A DNA stretch of 64,000 nt from NCBI RefSeq assembly GCF_017377775.1, contig NZ_JAFVLN010000001.1, positions 1,178,001 to 1,242,000 of the forward strand, read 5' to 3'. The notes under the pieces are model-generated. The model worked only from the letters and a program-made list of their open reading frames with translations, made no database searches and had not been told where the DNA came from. The position numbers and the translations under genes are program-made. Shown here in pieces: positions 52,944-61,347 of the stretch. The stretch is from Streptomyces sp. VRA16 Mangrove soil (GTDB lineage Bacteria > Actinomycetota > Actinomycetes > Streptomycetales > Streptomycetaceae). Position 1 is the stretch's first letter; the number at the start of each line of letters is the position of its first letter.

Positions 52944-53965
52944 CCGCCCGTGAACTCGACGCCGCAGGCATCACCGACACCGCATTGCGCAGCGCCTACA
53001 CCCACTGCCGCCGGCTCAACGCCCGGCACGGCAAGACCTACTTCCTCGCCACCCGGCTGCTGCCCGTCGACCGTCGCCCGGCCGTCCACGCGCTGTACGG
53101 CTTCGCCCGCTGGGCCGACGACATCGTCGACTGCCACACCGGTGAACGTGACGCCGGCGAACGCACCACGGCGCTGCACGACCTGTCGACCCGGCTGAAG
53201 CACGGCCTCGCCACGGGCCGCAGCACCGAACCCGTCGTCCGGGCCCTCGCCGACACCGCTCACCGGTACGCGATCGACCACCGCCACTTCCAGGACTTCA
53301 TGACGGCGATGCGCGACGATCTCACCGTCACGGACTACCCCACCTACGCCGACCTGCGTCGCTACATGCACGGCTCGGCAGCCGTCATCGGCCTGCAGAT
53401 GCTCCCGGTCCTGGGCACCGTCGTGCCACGGGCCGAGGCGGAACCGTACGCCGCCGACCTCGGCGTGGCCTTCCAGCTCACCAACTTCCTGAGAGACGTG
53501 GGGGAGGACCTCGACCGCGGACGCGTCTACGTCCCCGGGGAAGTGCTGCACGCGCACGGAATCGACCGCGACCGCCTGCAGTGGAGCCGCGACACCGGCC
53601 GCCGCGACCCGCGCATCACCCGAGCCTTCCAGGACTTCGAAGCGCTCACCCGTGACATCTACCGGCAGGCGGCTCCCGGCATCGCCCTCCTCGACCCGGT
53701 CTCCCGCCCCTGCATCCGCACCGCGTTCGTGCTGTACTCCGGCATCCTCGACGCCGTCGCCGCCGACGGGTACAGCGTGCTGCACCGGCGCGCCGTCGTG
53801 CCCCGGCGCCGCCGCGCGGCCGTCGCCGTGGACGGCCTCGCTCGGATCGCGTGCGCCCGCATCAGCCGCCGCCGCGTACCGGGGCCGCACCCACAGGAGG
53901 GCACCGTCGCCGGGCCGGCGCGCGTACCGGTGAGCACGACGACGTGCAGCCGGGAGGTGGCATGA
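52940..53965 (+). CDS. crtB: Phytoene synthase
   Basis: A 341-residue squalene/phytoene synthase. Signatures are [32 protein letters not shown] with the first DxxxD-like motif, [12 protein letters not shown] and [20 protein letters not shown] with the second. It condenses two GGPP molecules to phytoene. Its GTG overlaps the crtI stop by four bases, with AAAGGAG upstream. A 30-residue basic tail ([20 protein letters not shown]) extends past the usual end. Confidence 0.95.
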   Translation: MTARELDAAGITDTALRSAYTHCRRLNARHGKTYFLATRLLPVDRRPAVHALYGFARWADDIVDCHTGERDAGERTTALHDLSTRLKHGLATGRSTEPVVRALADTAHRYAIDHRHFQDFMTAMRDDLTVTDYPTYADLRRYMHGSAAVIGLQMLPVLGTVVPRAEAEPYAADLGVAFQLTNFLRDVGEDLDRGRVYVPGEVLHAHGIDRDRLQWSRDTGRRDPRITRAFQDFEALTRDIYRQAAPGIALLDPVSRPCIRTAFVLYSGILDAVAADGYSVLHRRAVVPRRRRAAVAVDGLARIACARISRRRVPGPHPQEGTVAGPARVPVSTTTCSREVA

Positions 53966-54969
53966 GCAACCGGAGCAGGACGCCGCGCTTTCCGCTGGCC
54001 CTGCGGCGCAACCCGCTGTCGTGGGAACGCCAGGATCCCACCTGGCGCGACGCGCGGCCCGCCGTGATCGATTCCGCGCTGAAGCGGGCGCAGGCACGCC
54101 CTTCGGGGAACTGGTACGTCGTCGGAGGGAGCGACGAGGTTCCCCGCCGGGCTCCGCTCGGACGGACCGTCGCCGGGCGCGAGGTGGTCATCTGGCGTGA
54201 CGCCGAAGGCAATCTGGCCGCCGGTCCGGGCGCCTGCCCCCATCTGGGCGCCCCGCTCAAGGACAGTCCGGTGCGCTGCGGCACCCTCGTCTGTCACTGG
54301 CACGGCCTCTCCCTGACCGCTCAGGGCCGGGCCGGATGGCGCACGCTGCCCGTCCACGACGACGGGGTCCTGATGTGGGTCCGCCTCGACAGCGCGGGGG
54401 AGGAACAGCCCCTCGAACGCCCCGTCATCCCCGCGCGCCCGCGCCTGGCACGATCCGTGGGCGCCGTCTACACCGGCGTCGGACGCTGCGAACCCGAGGA
54501 CATCGTCGCCAACCGGCTCGACCCCTGGCACGGGGCCTGGCTGCACCCGTACTCCTTCGTCGACCTGAAGGTCGTCGACAGCCCGGACGGTGACGCCTCC
54601 GAGACGGACGCCTTCACCGTCGAGGTCTCCTTCCGGCTCACCTCCCGCCTGGTCGTCCCGGTCCGTGCCGCGTTCACCGCGCCGGAGCCGCGGACGGTCG
54701 TCATGCACATCACGGACGGCGAAGGCCGCGATTCCGTCGTCGAGACCCACGCCACGCCGCTCACCGCTCCGGGACACCCCACGCCCCGCACCGCGGTGGT
54801 CGAGGCGGTGATCGCCACGTCCGAGCGCCCCGGGTTCACCGTTGCACGCCACGCCTCGGCGCTGCTGCGGCCGTTGATGCGAGCGACCGCCGGGCGGCTG
54901 TGGCGCGACGACCTCGCCTACGCGGAACGGCGCTGGAAACTGCGGTCACGGCCCGACCTGCCCTGCTGA
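53962..54969 (+). CDS. crtV: Rieske iron-sulfur protein with C-terminal DUF5914-like domain, in crtV position
   Basis: A 335-residue protein. A Rieske [2Fe-2S] domain occupies about residues 50-145, with cluster ligands in ACPHLGAPL and [10 protein letters not shown] (CxH and CxxH). The second half (from [20 protein letters not shown]) resembles the DUF5914 region. The position at the end of crtEIBV is that of crtV in S. griseus, originally annotated as a methylesterase; nothing of an esterase (no GxSxG elbow) is visible here. It may be a Rieske-type oxygenase or electron-transfer component acting on the carotenoid. Its ATG overlaps the crtB stop. Confidence 0.85.
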   Translation: MSNRSRTPRFPLALRRNPLSWERQDPTWRDARPAVIDSALKRAQARPSGNWYVVGGSDEVPRRAPLGRTVAGREVVIWRDAEGNLAAGPGACPHLGAPLKDSPVRCGTLVCHWHGLSLTAQGRAGWRTLPVHDDGVLMWVRLDSAGEEQPLERPVIPARPRLARSVGAVYTGVGRCEPEDIVANRLDPWHGAWLHPYSFVDLKVVDSPDGDASETDAFTVEVSFRLTSRLVVPVRAAFTAPEPRTVVMHITDGEGRDSVVETHATPLTAPGHPTPRTAVVEAVIATSERPGFTVARHASALLRPLMRATAGRLWRDDLAYAERRWKLRSRPDLPC

Positions 54970-55000
54970 CCGTCCTGAGGGCACTCGGGTCGGGGGAGTC

Positions 55001-56038
55001 TCAGATGTGGTTCGTGGGCGGCCAGCCCCACCACCACATGAACAGGCCGCCCAGAAGGATGACGAGGAGGAGCGCCGCGTTGAGGCGGCGGTAGTGCACC
55101 ACCAACGCGATGAACTCACGGATGACGGCGCTCGGCCAGAAGTACGACGCCGTCGGCGCACCCACGACGTGGCCGCGCACCCCCAGACGTCGCGCGGTGA
55201 TGGCGGCGCGGAACGCGTGGTAGTCGCTCGTGACGATCACACAGCGCGCCGCGGGCTGCTGCGTGCGCATCAGGTCCTGGCTGAACGTCAGGTTCTCCTC
55301 CGTGGTCGTGGAGCGGTCCTCACGCTCGATGAGGTCGGCAGGGAAGCCGCGCTCGAGGAGATAGGAGGCCATCGCGTGGGACTCCGGCAGCTCCTCGTCG
55401 GGCCCCTGCCCGCCGGAGACGATGAGCACGGGCCGCCGTCCGCGACGGGACAGCCTCGTGTGCTCCTCGTGAGCCCTGTCGAGCCGGCCGGCCAGGAGCG
55501 GAGGTACCGTGCTGCCGCCGATCAGCCCCGAGCCGAGTACGACCACGAAGTCGCCTCGGCGCCAGAAGGCCAGCCGCTGGTAGAGAGCGGAGTAGAAGAG
55601 GAAACACACGAACAGGAAGGCGACATGGCCGGCCAGCACCACGGCGGTCCCCGCGGCGACAGCCAGCGCGCGCGTGTGCAGCACCAGCGCCGCGACCAGC
55701 AGGGCGAGCAGCACGATCAGCGCGAGCCCGACGCCCAAGGACACCAGATTCGCCGGGCTCCTGCCCTCCTTGCGCACCATGGTGATGCCGTTGGCGAGCA
55801 GAAACCCGGCGAGGACGACCACCGCGACAGCAGCCACCACCAACAGGCCGATCGCGACATCACCGCTCAAGTCTGGTTTCAGGGAGCCGAGTTGCAGCAG
55901 AGCGGCCACGGCTGCGAAGACAATGGTCAGTCCCAGGAACACCGCGTTGCTGAGCCTGCGACGCTCCCGTACCACCCCCGCACAGAACCCGACGAGGCAC
56001 AGCACGGACGGCACGTAGAGCAGCAGCATGCCGAACAT
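55001..56038 (-). CDS. YdcF-like membrane protein (DUF218/SanA family)
   Basis: A 345-residue protein with about five membrane segments in the first half (including MLLLYVPSVLCLVGFCAGVV and GDVAIGLLVVAAVAVVVLAG) and a DUF218 domain in the second: DFVVVLGSGLIGGSTVPPLL, RRPVLIVSGGQGPDEELPES and CVIVTSDYHAFRAAITARRL. A final membrane helix precedes the C terminus (ALLLVILLGGLFMWWWG). DUF218 proteins affect envelope integrity; the reaction is unknown. ATG 56038 has no clear ribosome site and 56029 is an alternative. It is convergent with the crtV gene. Confidence 0.82.
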   Translation of the reverse strand: MFGMLLLYVPSVLCLVGFCAGVVRERRRLSNAVFLGLTIVFAAVAALLQLGSLKPDLSGDVAIGLLVVAAVAVVVLAGFLLANGITMVRKEGRSPANLVSLGVGLALIVLLALLVAALVLHTRALAVAAGTAVVLAGHVAFLFVCFLFYSALYQRLAFWRRGDFVVVLGSGLIGGSTVPPLLAGRLDRAHEEHTRLSRRGRRPVLIVSGGQGPDEELPESHAMASYLLERGFPADLIEREDRSTTTEENLTFSQDLMRTQQPAARCVIVTSDYHAFRAAITARRLGVRGHVVGAPTASYFWPSAVIREFIALVVHYRRLNAALLLVILLGGLFMWWWGWPPTNHI

Positions 56039-56461
56039 GCTAGGGGCGCGACGGGTGCCTCCCGAACGGGCGGCGGCGCCAGCGGCCAACGGGTGACCGC
56101 GGCGCAGATGCGTGACGGGTGACCGCGCCGAGTCAGGGGTTCTGCCGGCTCCAGAGCCGGGCGGAGGTCCAGCATCGTGTCGAGCGAGGGAACCGTCCGG
56201 CTCGGTGAAGGAGGCCGACCGGCTCGAAAGACCGAGCGCCGAGGAACCCGGCCGATCGACCTGCGGCGGCGTGGGCCGGCGGCCGACGGACGGCCTCCGC
56301 ACCACCGCCGGGTTTCAGACGGCGCGTCAGACGACGGGGCTGCTCAGTGATCTCCGCCGGCGTCGGCACCGCGGCGACCTCTTACCGACCCGGCTCCGGG
56401 GACACAACCCACCGACGCCTGACACCGGAGGCCCTGCTCGCGTCATCCGGGAGTCGCCCCT
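56039..56461. other. Intergenic region with no supported gene
   Basis: These 423 bases separate the YdcF-like gene from the lipoprotein gene, both on the minus strand. Open frames here are proline- and arginine-rich shadows. No hairpin, repeat or promoter was recognised with confidence. Confidence 0.4.
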
Positions 56462-57145
56462 TCAGTTCGCGGCGGGAGACCTGACCGCCATGGGCTTCTG
56501 GAAGTCCGTGAGCGTGAGCGTGTTGCGGATGGGCGAACGGGACGCGAAGTGAATGGTCTGGCGGACCTCGACGATCCGACCCTGCTTGTCGAGCCAGACG
56601 TCCGCGTCGATGGACGTGGCGGGGCGCAGGTTGCGTCCGCTCGTCCTGTCGACCTTTTCCACGTCCTTCGGCGTCAAGCGGCCTGACACGCGGAGGGGTT
56701 CGGCGTTCCGGTGGACCGCGCCGCCGTGGTCGAGCACGAGGCGTGCGTACTGCGGAAGCCGGTCGGTCGGGATGCCGCCCTTGGCCGTCGAGGCGGCGAA
56801 CGTCTGCCATGTGCCGTGGGTGCCGGTGGCCCGCCGGTACACATGCCGGCGGGTCATGACGACGTCCTCGGTGTACTGCTCGGTCTTGTCCTTCGTCCGT
56901 CCGGTCAGCGGCGCGTTGAGGTTGATCCGGCCGGTCATGTGCTGGAGCCGCCTCGTTCCTGACTGTGTGACGGCGTCGAGTGCGGCCGAGTACGGTGCCC
57001 GGTCCGCCGCGTCGAGCCGGTCGAGGACGATCTGGCGGCCGGTCCTGGCGGGTGTGGGGGTGGGGGTGGGTGAGCCTGAACCGCACGCGGTGAGCGTCAG
57101 CCCCGACAGGGCCAGGACGACGAGCGCCGTCCGGAGGTGGGACAC
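56462..57145 (-). CDS. Secreted lipoprotein, function unknown
   Basis: A 227-residue lipoprotein. The signal peptide SHLRTALVVLALSGLTLTAC ends in a lipobox (LTAC, modified Cys near residue 21), followed by a Thr/Pro linker (GSPTPTPTPARTG). The mature part carries segments such as RINLNAPLTGRTKDKTEQYT and DVVMTRRHVYRRATG and ends with IVEVRQTIHFASRSP. This resembles streptomycete lipoproteins of the LppX/LprG-like or DUF1396 type that bind lipids, but I cannot be firm. GTG 57145 follows AAGGA; the longer open frame upstream lacks a ribosome site. Confidence 0.7.
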   Translation of the reverse strand: MSHLRTALVVLALSGLTLTACGSGSPTPTPTPARTGRQIVLDRLDAADRAPYSAALDAVTQSGTRRLQHMTGRINLNAPLTGRTKDKTEQYTEDVVMTRRHVYRRATGTHGTWQTFAASTAKGGIPTDRLPQYARLVLDHGGAVHRNAEPLRVSGRLTPKDVEKVDRTSGRNLRPATSIDADVWLDKQGRIVEVRQTIHFASRSPIRNTLTLTDFQKPMAVRSPAAN

Positions 57146-57349
57146 AGTGGATCCTTGAAGTGCCGGGCCCGTGGAGAAGCAACGCCCGGACCATGAGATG
57201 GGTGGCGTGCCCATCTTTCCCTGGACGGAGCCTGTGTCGGGTGTGGGCGCGAGGGTGTGATCAAAGGTGCGCCGGACGGTTACGGAACTGATCCGTCCGT
57301 CCGTGCAACCCTCACAGACCGCATCTCCTCGGGTGCGGCCGGTCCGGTG

Positions 57350-57673
57350 CTACGCGGCTTCGGCCGTACCGGGGTCGTTGAGGTGCCGCTCCCAGCCCGA
57401 ATCCGGGAAGAGTTCGTGGGCCAGTCGCAGCAGGCGCAGGGGCTGGGGCTGCAGGTTGACGACGGTGGTGCGGACCGGGTCGGTGGCCGGTTCGAACAGG
57501 TGCAGCCCGGGGATGTCGAGGAACGGTGCGTCCCGCAGGTCCCACACCAGGGAAGTCACGGCGTCGGGGAGAGCGGTGACCGAGGCGCGGAGCTGGTCGA
57601 CGTGGTCCGCGTCGATGTCGCCGTGCGGCGTGAGGGTGGCACGGTCGCCGTGGAGTTCTGTGGTGATGTGCAT
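57350..57673 (-). CDS. STAS-domain protein (anti-sigma antagonist type)
   Basis: A 107-residue cytosolic protein with the STAS pattern: ITTELHGDRATLTPHGDIDA, the helix QLRASVTALPDAV, SLVWDLRDAPFLDIPGLHLF at the phosphoserine loop and TTVVNLQPQPLRLLRLA at the end. The usual Ser of the DxSG motif is not present; the sequence is FLDIPG, so phosphorylation as in SpoIIAA is doubtful. GAAGGGGG precedes the ATG. No anti-sigma kinase is adjacent. Confidence 0.72.
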   Translation of the reverse strand: MHITTELHGDRATLTPHGDIDADHVDQLRASVTALPDAVTSLVWDLRDAPFLDIPGLHLFEPATDPVRTTVVNLQPQPLRLLRLAHELFPDSGWERHLNDPGTAEAA

Positions 57674-57912
57674 GGTGGTCGTCCCCCTTCCGGGGGTCGT
57701 TGAGCCCGAAGACGAGACGACCCCTCGGGTGCGGGGTCGACGACTAAGGCGGGTGGCGGATGCCCGGGTTGGGGGCAACGTCCGCGACCCAAAGAGCCGG
57801 CACATGGCCGGACCGACTCGGTCTCATGTCCGTCCACCGTGGCACAGACGCACGCGTGATGGCCAGCGCCCGTACGAAGGCGTGCGGTGAGGCGGGCCGA
57901 TCAGGACAGGGA

Positions 57913-57950
57913 AAAGGGTGGCGACGGCCGTCGGGCCGAGGCCACCCTTT
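57913..57950 (-). terminator. Terminator of cspA
   Basis: Perfect 10-bp arms AAAGGGTGGC (57913-57922) and GCCACCCTTT (57941-57950) with an inner CGGCC/GGCCG stem in the loop. It lies 18 bases past the cspA stop on the minus strand and would end in a short U run from the AAAA at 57912-57915. Confidence 0.85.
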
Positions 57951-57967
57951 CGCCGGGGCGCGTATGG

Positions 57968-58168
57968 TCAGCCGCGGATGATGTTGTCGGCCTGCGGGCC
58001 CTTCGGTCCCTGGGTCACGTCGAAGGTGACGGTCTCACCTTCGACGAGTTCGCGGTACCCGGAGCCGCTGATCGCGCTGTAGTGGGCAAAGACGTCGGGA
58101 CCGCCGTCCTGGGCGATGAACCCGAAGCCCTTTTCGGAGTTGAACCACTTCACCGTGCCGCTGGCCAT
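57968..58168 (-). CDS. cspA: Cold-shock protein, CspA family
   Basis: A 66-residue protein with both RNA-binding motifs of cold-shock domains: [12 protein letters not shown] (RNP1-like KGFGFI) and DVFAHYSAI (RNP2-like VFAHY). It binds single-stranded RNA and helps translation as an RNA chaperone. AAGGACG precedes ATG 58168, and a strong terminator follows. It is divergent from the histone-like gene with 461 bases between, so the two could share regulation, but nothing in the sequence proves it. Confidence 0.95.
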   Translation of the reverse strand: MASGTVKWFNSEKGFGFIAQDGGPDVFAHYSAISGSGYRELVEGETVTFDVTQGPKGPQADNIIRG

Positions 58169-58629
58169 GCATACGTCCTTCTTCGAAGCCCCGAACGGGG
58201 CGGGGGTGTGAGCGCCGAGCGAGATCATTCGTACGGCACGAGACCTCTACCCACAACCTCACAGACCTATCCCCTCCGGCGGAACGGACGCCACGGCATG
58301 TTTCCGTGGGCGGATCCGATGGGTCCGGTGGGGCCCTGCCCTGCCGACGACCGGTGTGCGCCCCGGTGCGTGGCAGGCGGCGGCCATCACCGAGTGAGGG
58401 GAGCGTGGAGGGCTGAGCGTGAACAGCCGCGAGTGTCCCGCGCACGTGCAACGGCACCACGGCGTGAGGGAGATGACGCTCGGCGTGAGCCCGGGCGTCA
58501 GGAGGTGAGCGTCCGTTCCCTGACCTTGACCAGGTGCTGCCGGGACGGAGGATGGGTGAGGCAGAGCGCGGGTCTGCGTCATCCAGCGCAGATCGGCGGC
58601 AACTTCGACAGCTGGGAGCGTTCCTTCCT
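58169..58629. other. Divergent region between cspA and the histone-like gene
   Basis: No gene is supported. The region should hold the cspA promoter and 5' leader on the left and the promoter of the histone-like gene on the right. The only possible -35-like element seen for the latter is TTGACC (58526-58531), about 100 bases before its start, without a clear -10. In-frame GTG 58534 and ATG 58552 lie here and could extend the histone-like protein. Confidence 0.4.
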
Positions 58630-59412
58630 ATGACCACACGCCCCGCCCGTTCTGGGCGCCGCGGCACCGAGACCGTCTCGGACATGGGCGTCTCGCCGTT
58701 CAAGCCGGGCCTCGTCACAGCGGTGTTCCGGGAAGTGACCCCGATGCACGTCTCACGGTCGGCCGCCTTGGCCGCCGCGGTGGTGACGCGGACCGTGATC
58801 ACGGAGATCATCGGCGGCGCGAGGAGAGCGGCGGAGGAGGAAGCCAGGAAGAAGCTGATGCCCAGAGATCTTGTCTCGGCCATCGACCGGAACGTCGAAC
58901 TCGAGGTGGGGGACAAGTGGTACGAGCACAGCCCGACGTTCCATGGCCTGACCGGTGTGCGGTACGACGCTCAGGGAGTCGTCGTACCGCGCCGCAGACG
59001 CAGCAGGTCACGCAGACCGAGCGCGGTGGTCGGCGCCCACCGGTTCGAGGCCGGGGTCAAGCAGTTGCTGCGCAGTCAGGGGGCAAGGGCCGTCCCGGCG
59101 CTGGTCCGCGACCTGGACGGCATAGCGAGCGTGTTCATGGCCGGACTCGCCCGGGACGCGACCACGGTCGTTCGTGAGGGCGGGGTCAAGCGCTTCGGGG
59201 CGGTCAGCCTGGTGATACCGGGCGAACCAGCCTCACCTCCGGCCCTGCCGGATGACATCCACGCCCTGTCCACCCGCGACGGGGACAGCCGGACCATCAG
59301 CAGGGACGACGTACTGGCCGCCGCCACGATGCAGTTGTTCGGCGGCAACCTCAGGCGGCAAGCCCTCACCGAAGCACGTGCGGCAACACGGAACGACACC
59401 CTGGCCGACTGA
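58630..59412 (+). CDS. Histone-fold protein: fused H2A-like and H2B-like domains (histone doublet)
   Basis: A 260-residue basic protein. Residues 24-95 align with the histone H2A fold; from HVSRSAALAAAVV (40-52) to KKLMPRDLVSAIDRN (74-88) the alignment with human H2A (RVGAGAPVYLAAV to TRIIPRHLQLAIRND) needs no gap, and YDAQGVVVPRRR (112-123) mirrors the H2A docking tail PNIQAVLLPKK. An arginine-rich linker (RRRRSRSRR, 121-129) leads to residues 138-257, which follow H2B: FEAGVKQLL, LDGIASVFMAGLARDA, RTISRDDVLAA and the H2B-specific last helix GGNLRRQALTEARAATRNDT against [20 protein letters not shown]. About 35 extra residues sit before the second loop. ATG 58630 has GGGAG upstream. It probably binds and packages DNA. 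Confidence 0.85.
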   Translation: MTTRPARSGRRGTETVSDMGVSPFKPGLVTAVFREVTPMHVSRSAALAAAVVTRTVITEIIGGARRAAEEEARKKLMPRDLVSAIDRNVELEVGDKWYEHSPTFHGLTGVRYDAQGVVVPRRRRSRSRRPSAVVGAHRFEAGVKQLLRSQGARAVPALVRDLDGIASVFMAGLARDATTVVREGGVKRFGAVSLVIPGEPASPPALPDDIHALSTRDGDSRTISRDDVLAAATMQLFGGNLRRQALTEARAATRNDTLAD

Positions 59413-59432
59413 ACGGGACGGGCGACAGGGCT

Positions 59433-60284
59433 CTACCGGCGGACTGCCGAGATCAGTCCGCCGGGCCGCTCCTCGCGCTGCGGCGGGGTGTTGATCGGGC
59501 GGCCGTAGGCGGCAGCGCACTCACGCAGGGTGCGACTGTCGGCCTCCCAGCCGTGCCCGGCCAGCCAGCCCACCGGGTCGTCGGGCATCTCCGAGACCCA
59601 CATGGACGCCGCCGATCCCGGCGCCGCGTCGGCGCCGAAGCGCTCGATCACGCCGCGCGAGCCCAACGTCAGCCCCAGCCGACTGCCTGCCGCCGACTGC
59701 GCGCTGATCCGGGCCAGCAGCAACTCCACCGCGTCCTCGGGCAGATAGATCAGCAGTCCCTCGGCGATCCACACGGTCGGCGCCGCCGGATCGTGCCCTG
59801 CGGCGGCCAGCGCGGCCGGCCAGTCGTCCCGCAGATCCACCGCGACGGTGCTCCGCTCGCAGCGCGCGACGGCCTGCTCCTGGCGCAGGACCGACGCCTT
59901 GAAGTCCAGCGGGACGGCGGTGTCGACCTCGAACAGGCGGGTGCCCTCGGGCCAGTCCATCCGGAAGGCCCGGCTGTCCATCCCGGCGCCGAGCAGCACG
60001 ACCTGCCGGACCCCGGAGGCGGAGGCCTCCCGCAACAGGTCGTCGAGGAACTTCGTCCGGATGACGATGGAGAATGCCACGGCCAGCCGACGGCGTCGCG
60101 CGGCCTCGTCATCGGGCAGCGGGGACGAGGAGGGCCACAAGCCGCCGGCGGCGGCGAAGGCCTGTGCCAGCGGATCGTGGAACAGCGCGTTCTCCCGTGC
60201 GGTCTCCAGCGCCCGTACCCGGGCCACACCTACCGCCGTGGCCCACACTCCCGACGGCTGCACCTGCTCCTGCTCCTCAGTCAC
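59433..60284 (-). CDS. SAM-dependent methyltransferase, TIGR00027/LCMT-like family
   Basis: A 283-residue protein of the leucine-carboxyl-methyltransferase-like family common in Streptomyces and mycobacteria: RTKFLDDLLREASASGVRQV with VLLGAGMDSRAFRMDWPEGT as SAM motif I, LFEVDTAVPLDFKASVL, and TVWIAEGLLIYLPEDAVELL. Substrates are mostly unknown; the related eukaryotic enzyme methylates a protein C terminus. It converges on the histone-like gene with 20 bases between stops. Whether it modifies that protein is only speculation from position. Confidence 0.85.
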   Translation of the reverse strand: MTEEQEQVQPSGVWATAVGVARVRALETARENALFHDPLAQAFAAAGGLWPSSSPLPDDEAARRRRLAVAFSIVIRTKFLDDLLREASASGVRQVVLLGAGMDSRAFRMDWPEGTRLFEVDTAVPLDFKASVLRQEQAVARCERSTVAVDLRDDWPAALAAAGHDPAAPTVWIAEGLLIYLPEDAVELLLARISAQSAAGSRLGLTLGSRGVIERFGADAAPGSAASMWVSEMPDDPVGWLAGHGWEADSRTLRECAAAYGRPINTPPQREERPGGLISAVRR

Positions 60285-60493
60285 CGTGCCAGCCTAGATG
60301 ACCGATTTCTGGGTCTGATGAGCGGAGCCGGCCCCGCTCCTTTTCACCACGGCCGCCGCCGGGCATTCCCGGAACTTGCCCGGCACCCGTGCGGCTCCGG
60401 CGTGCAGGACGACGGCGTCGATGTCCGGAATGGTCCGTCACGCTCCGTAGGGTGCGTTTGCGCAGGTAGGACGCGCATTGCAGGCTCGTAGGC

Positions 60494-61303
60494 ATGGACA
60501 TCCGACGGAGGCTCGTGATCCCCACGTCCGCGTGGTTGTTCCACCGCGGCTGGAGATGGGCCCAGCGGCACGGCGCCATCGGCCCGCACACCCCGAACCC
60601 CTACCGCTTCGCCTCCTTCGGGTCGGGGGCGCTGCTCGCCTTCCCGCCGGGCTGCGTCTACGGCGAGGACAAGATCGCCATCGGTGAGCAGGCGCTCATC
60701 GGCGAGTTGGTCACCTTGAGTGTCGGCTACGCGCCGGAGCAGGACCTCGGCCCTGACGTACGGCTGCGGATCGGTGCCCGCACCTCGATCGGCCGCGGCA
60801 GCCATGTCGTGGTGCACGAGTCCGTGACCATCGGCGACGACGTGTTCGTCGCCCCGTACGTGTACATCACCGATCAGAACCACACGTACGCGGAACCGGA
60901 CGTACCCGTCGGCCGCCAGTGGCCCGTCAACGCGCCGGTGGTCATCGGTGACGGCTGCTGGCTGGGCACCGGATCGATCGTGCTGCCGGGATCCCGGCTC
61001 GGGCGCAACGTCACCGTGGCGGGCGGTTCCGTCGTACGCGGCGTCTTCCCCGACCACTGTGTGATCGGGGGCGTGCCGGCCCGGGTCCTTCGATCGTTCA
61101 CCCCCGGCAGCGGCTGGCACGCGCCCGCGCCCGCGCCGGCCGATGCCGGACCGGCCCCGGCCGGCGCGGCACCGTACGACTCCCGACGCCAGGTCGCACA
61201 GGACCGGCGCCACGGCCGGGCCCGCGCCCCGCGGCGCCGGGGCATCCGGCCGCTCAGCCCCGTGAAGCGGCCGCGCGTCACGGACGACACCGCAACCCCG
61301 TAG
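60494..61303 (+). CDS. Left-handed beta-helix acyltransferase
   Basis: A 269-residue protein with hexapeptide repeats of the LbH fold between about residues 60 and 200: IAIGEQALIGELVTLS, RIGARTSIGRGSHVVVHESV, TIGDDVFVAPYVYITDQNHT, VVIGDGCWLGTGSIVLPGSR and CVIGGVPARVLRSF. The catalytic His lies in DQNHTYAEPD. Such enzymes transfer acetyl or succinyl groups to sugars or cell-wall glycans. The last 60 residues are Pro/Ala/Arg-rich and probably disordered. The SGNH hydrolase gene follows by 44 bases, so the pair may add and remove acyl groups. Confidence 0.87.
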   Translation: MDIRRRLVIPTSAWLFHRGWRWAQRHGAIGPHTPNPYRFASFGSGALLAFPPGCVYGEDKIAIGEQALIGELVTLSVGYAPEQDLGPDVRLRIGARTSIGRGSHVVVHESVTIGDDVFVAPYVYITDQNHTYAEPDVPVGRQWPVNAPVVIGDGCWLGTGSIVLPGSRLGRNVTVAGGSVVRGVFPDHCVIGGVPARVLRSFTPGSGWHAPAPAPADAGPAPAGAAPYDSRRQVAQDRRHGRARAPRRRGIRPLSPVKRPRVTDDTATP

Positions 61304-61347
61304 CCCCTCCTGCACGGCGCACAACGGTCCGAGGAAAGGAACTCCGC

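Noticed and set aside
56382..57194. Long minus-strand frame overlapping the lipoprotein gene
   Set aside because: Arg/Pro-rich shadow; the overlapping frame has a signal peptide with lipobox and a ribosome site.
58534..58629. Upstream extension of the histone-like protein from GTG 58534 or ATG 58552
   Set aside because: The extra 26-32 residues do not resemble a histone tail, GTG 58534 has no ribosome site and ATG 58552 abuts GGAGG without spacing; ATG 58630 was preferred, with some doubt.
58630..59412. Alternative idea that the histone-like protein is a Gls24 or HU/Lsr2-type nucleoid protein
   Set aside because: It lacks HU beta-arm and Lsr2 motifs; the near-gapless match to H2A and the H2B C-terminal helix is far more specific.
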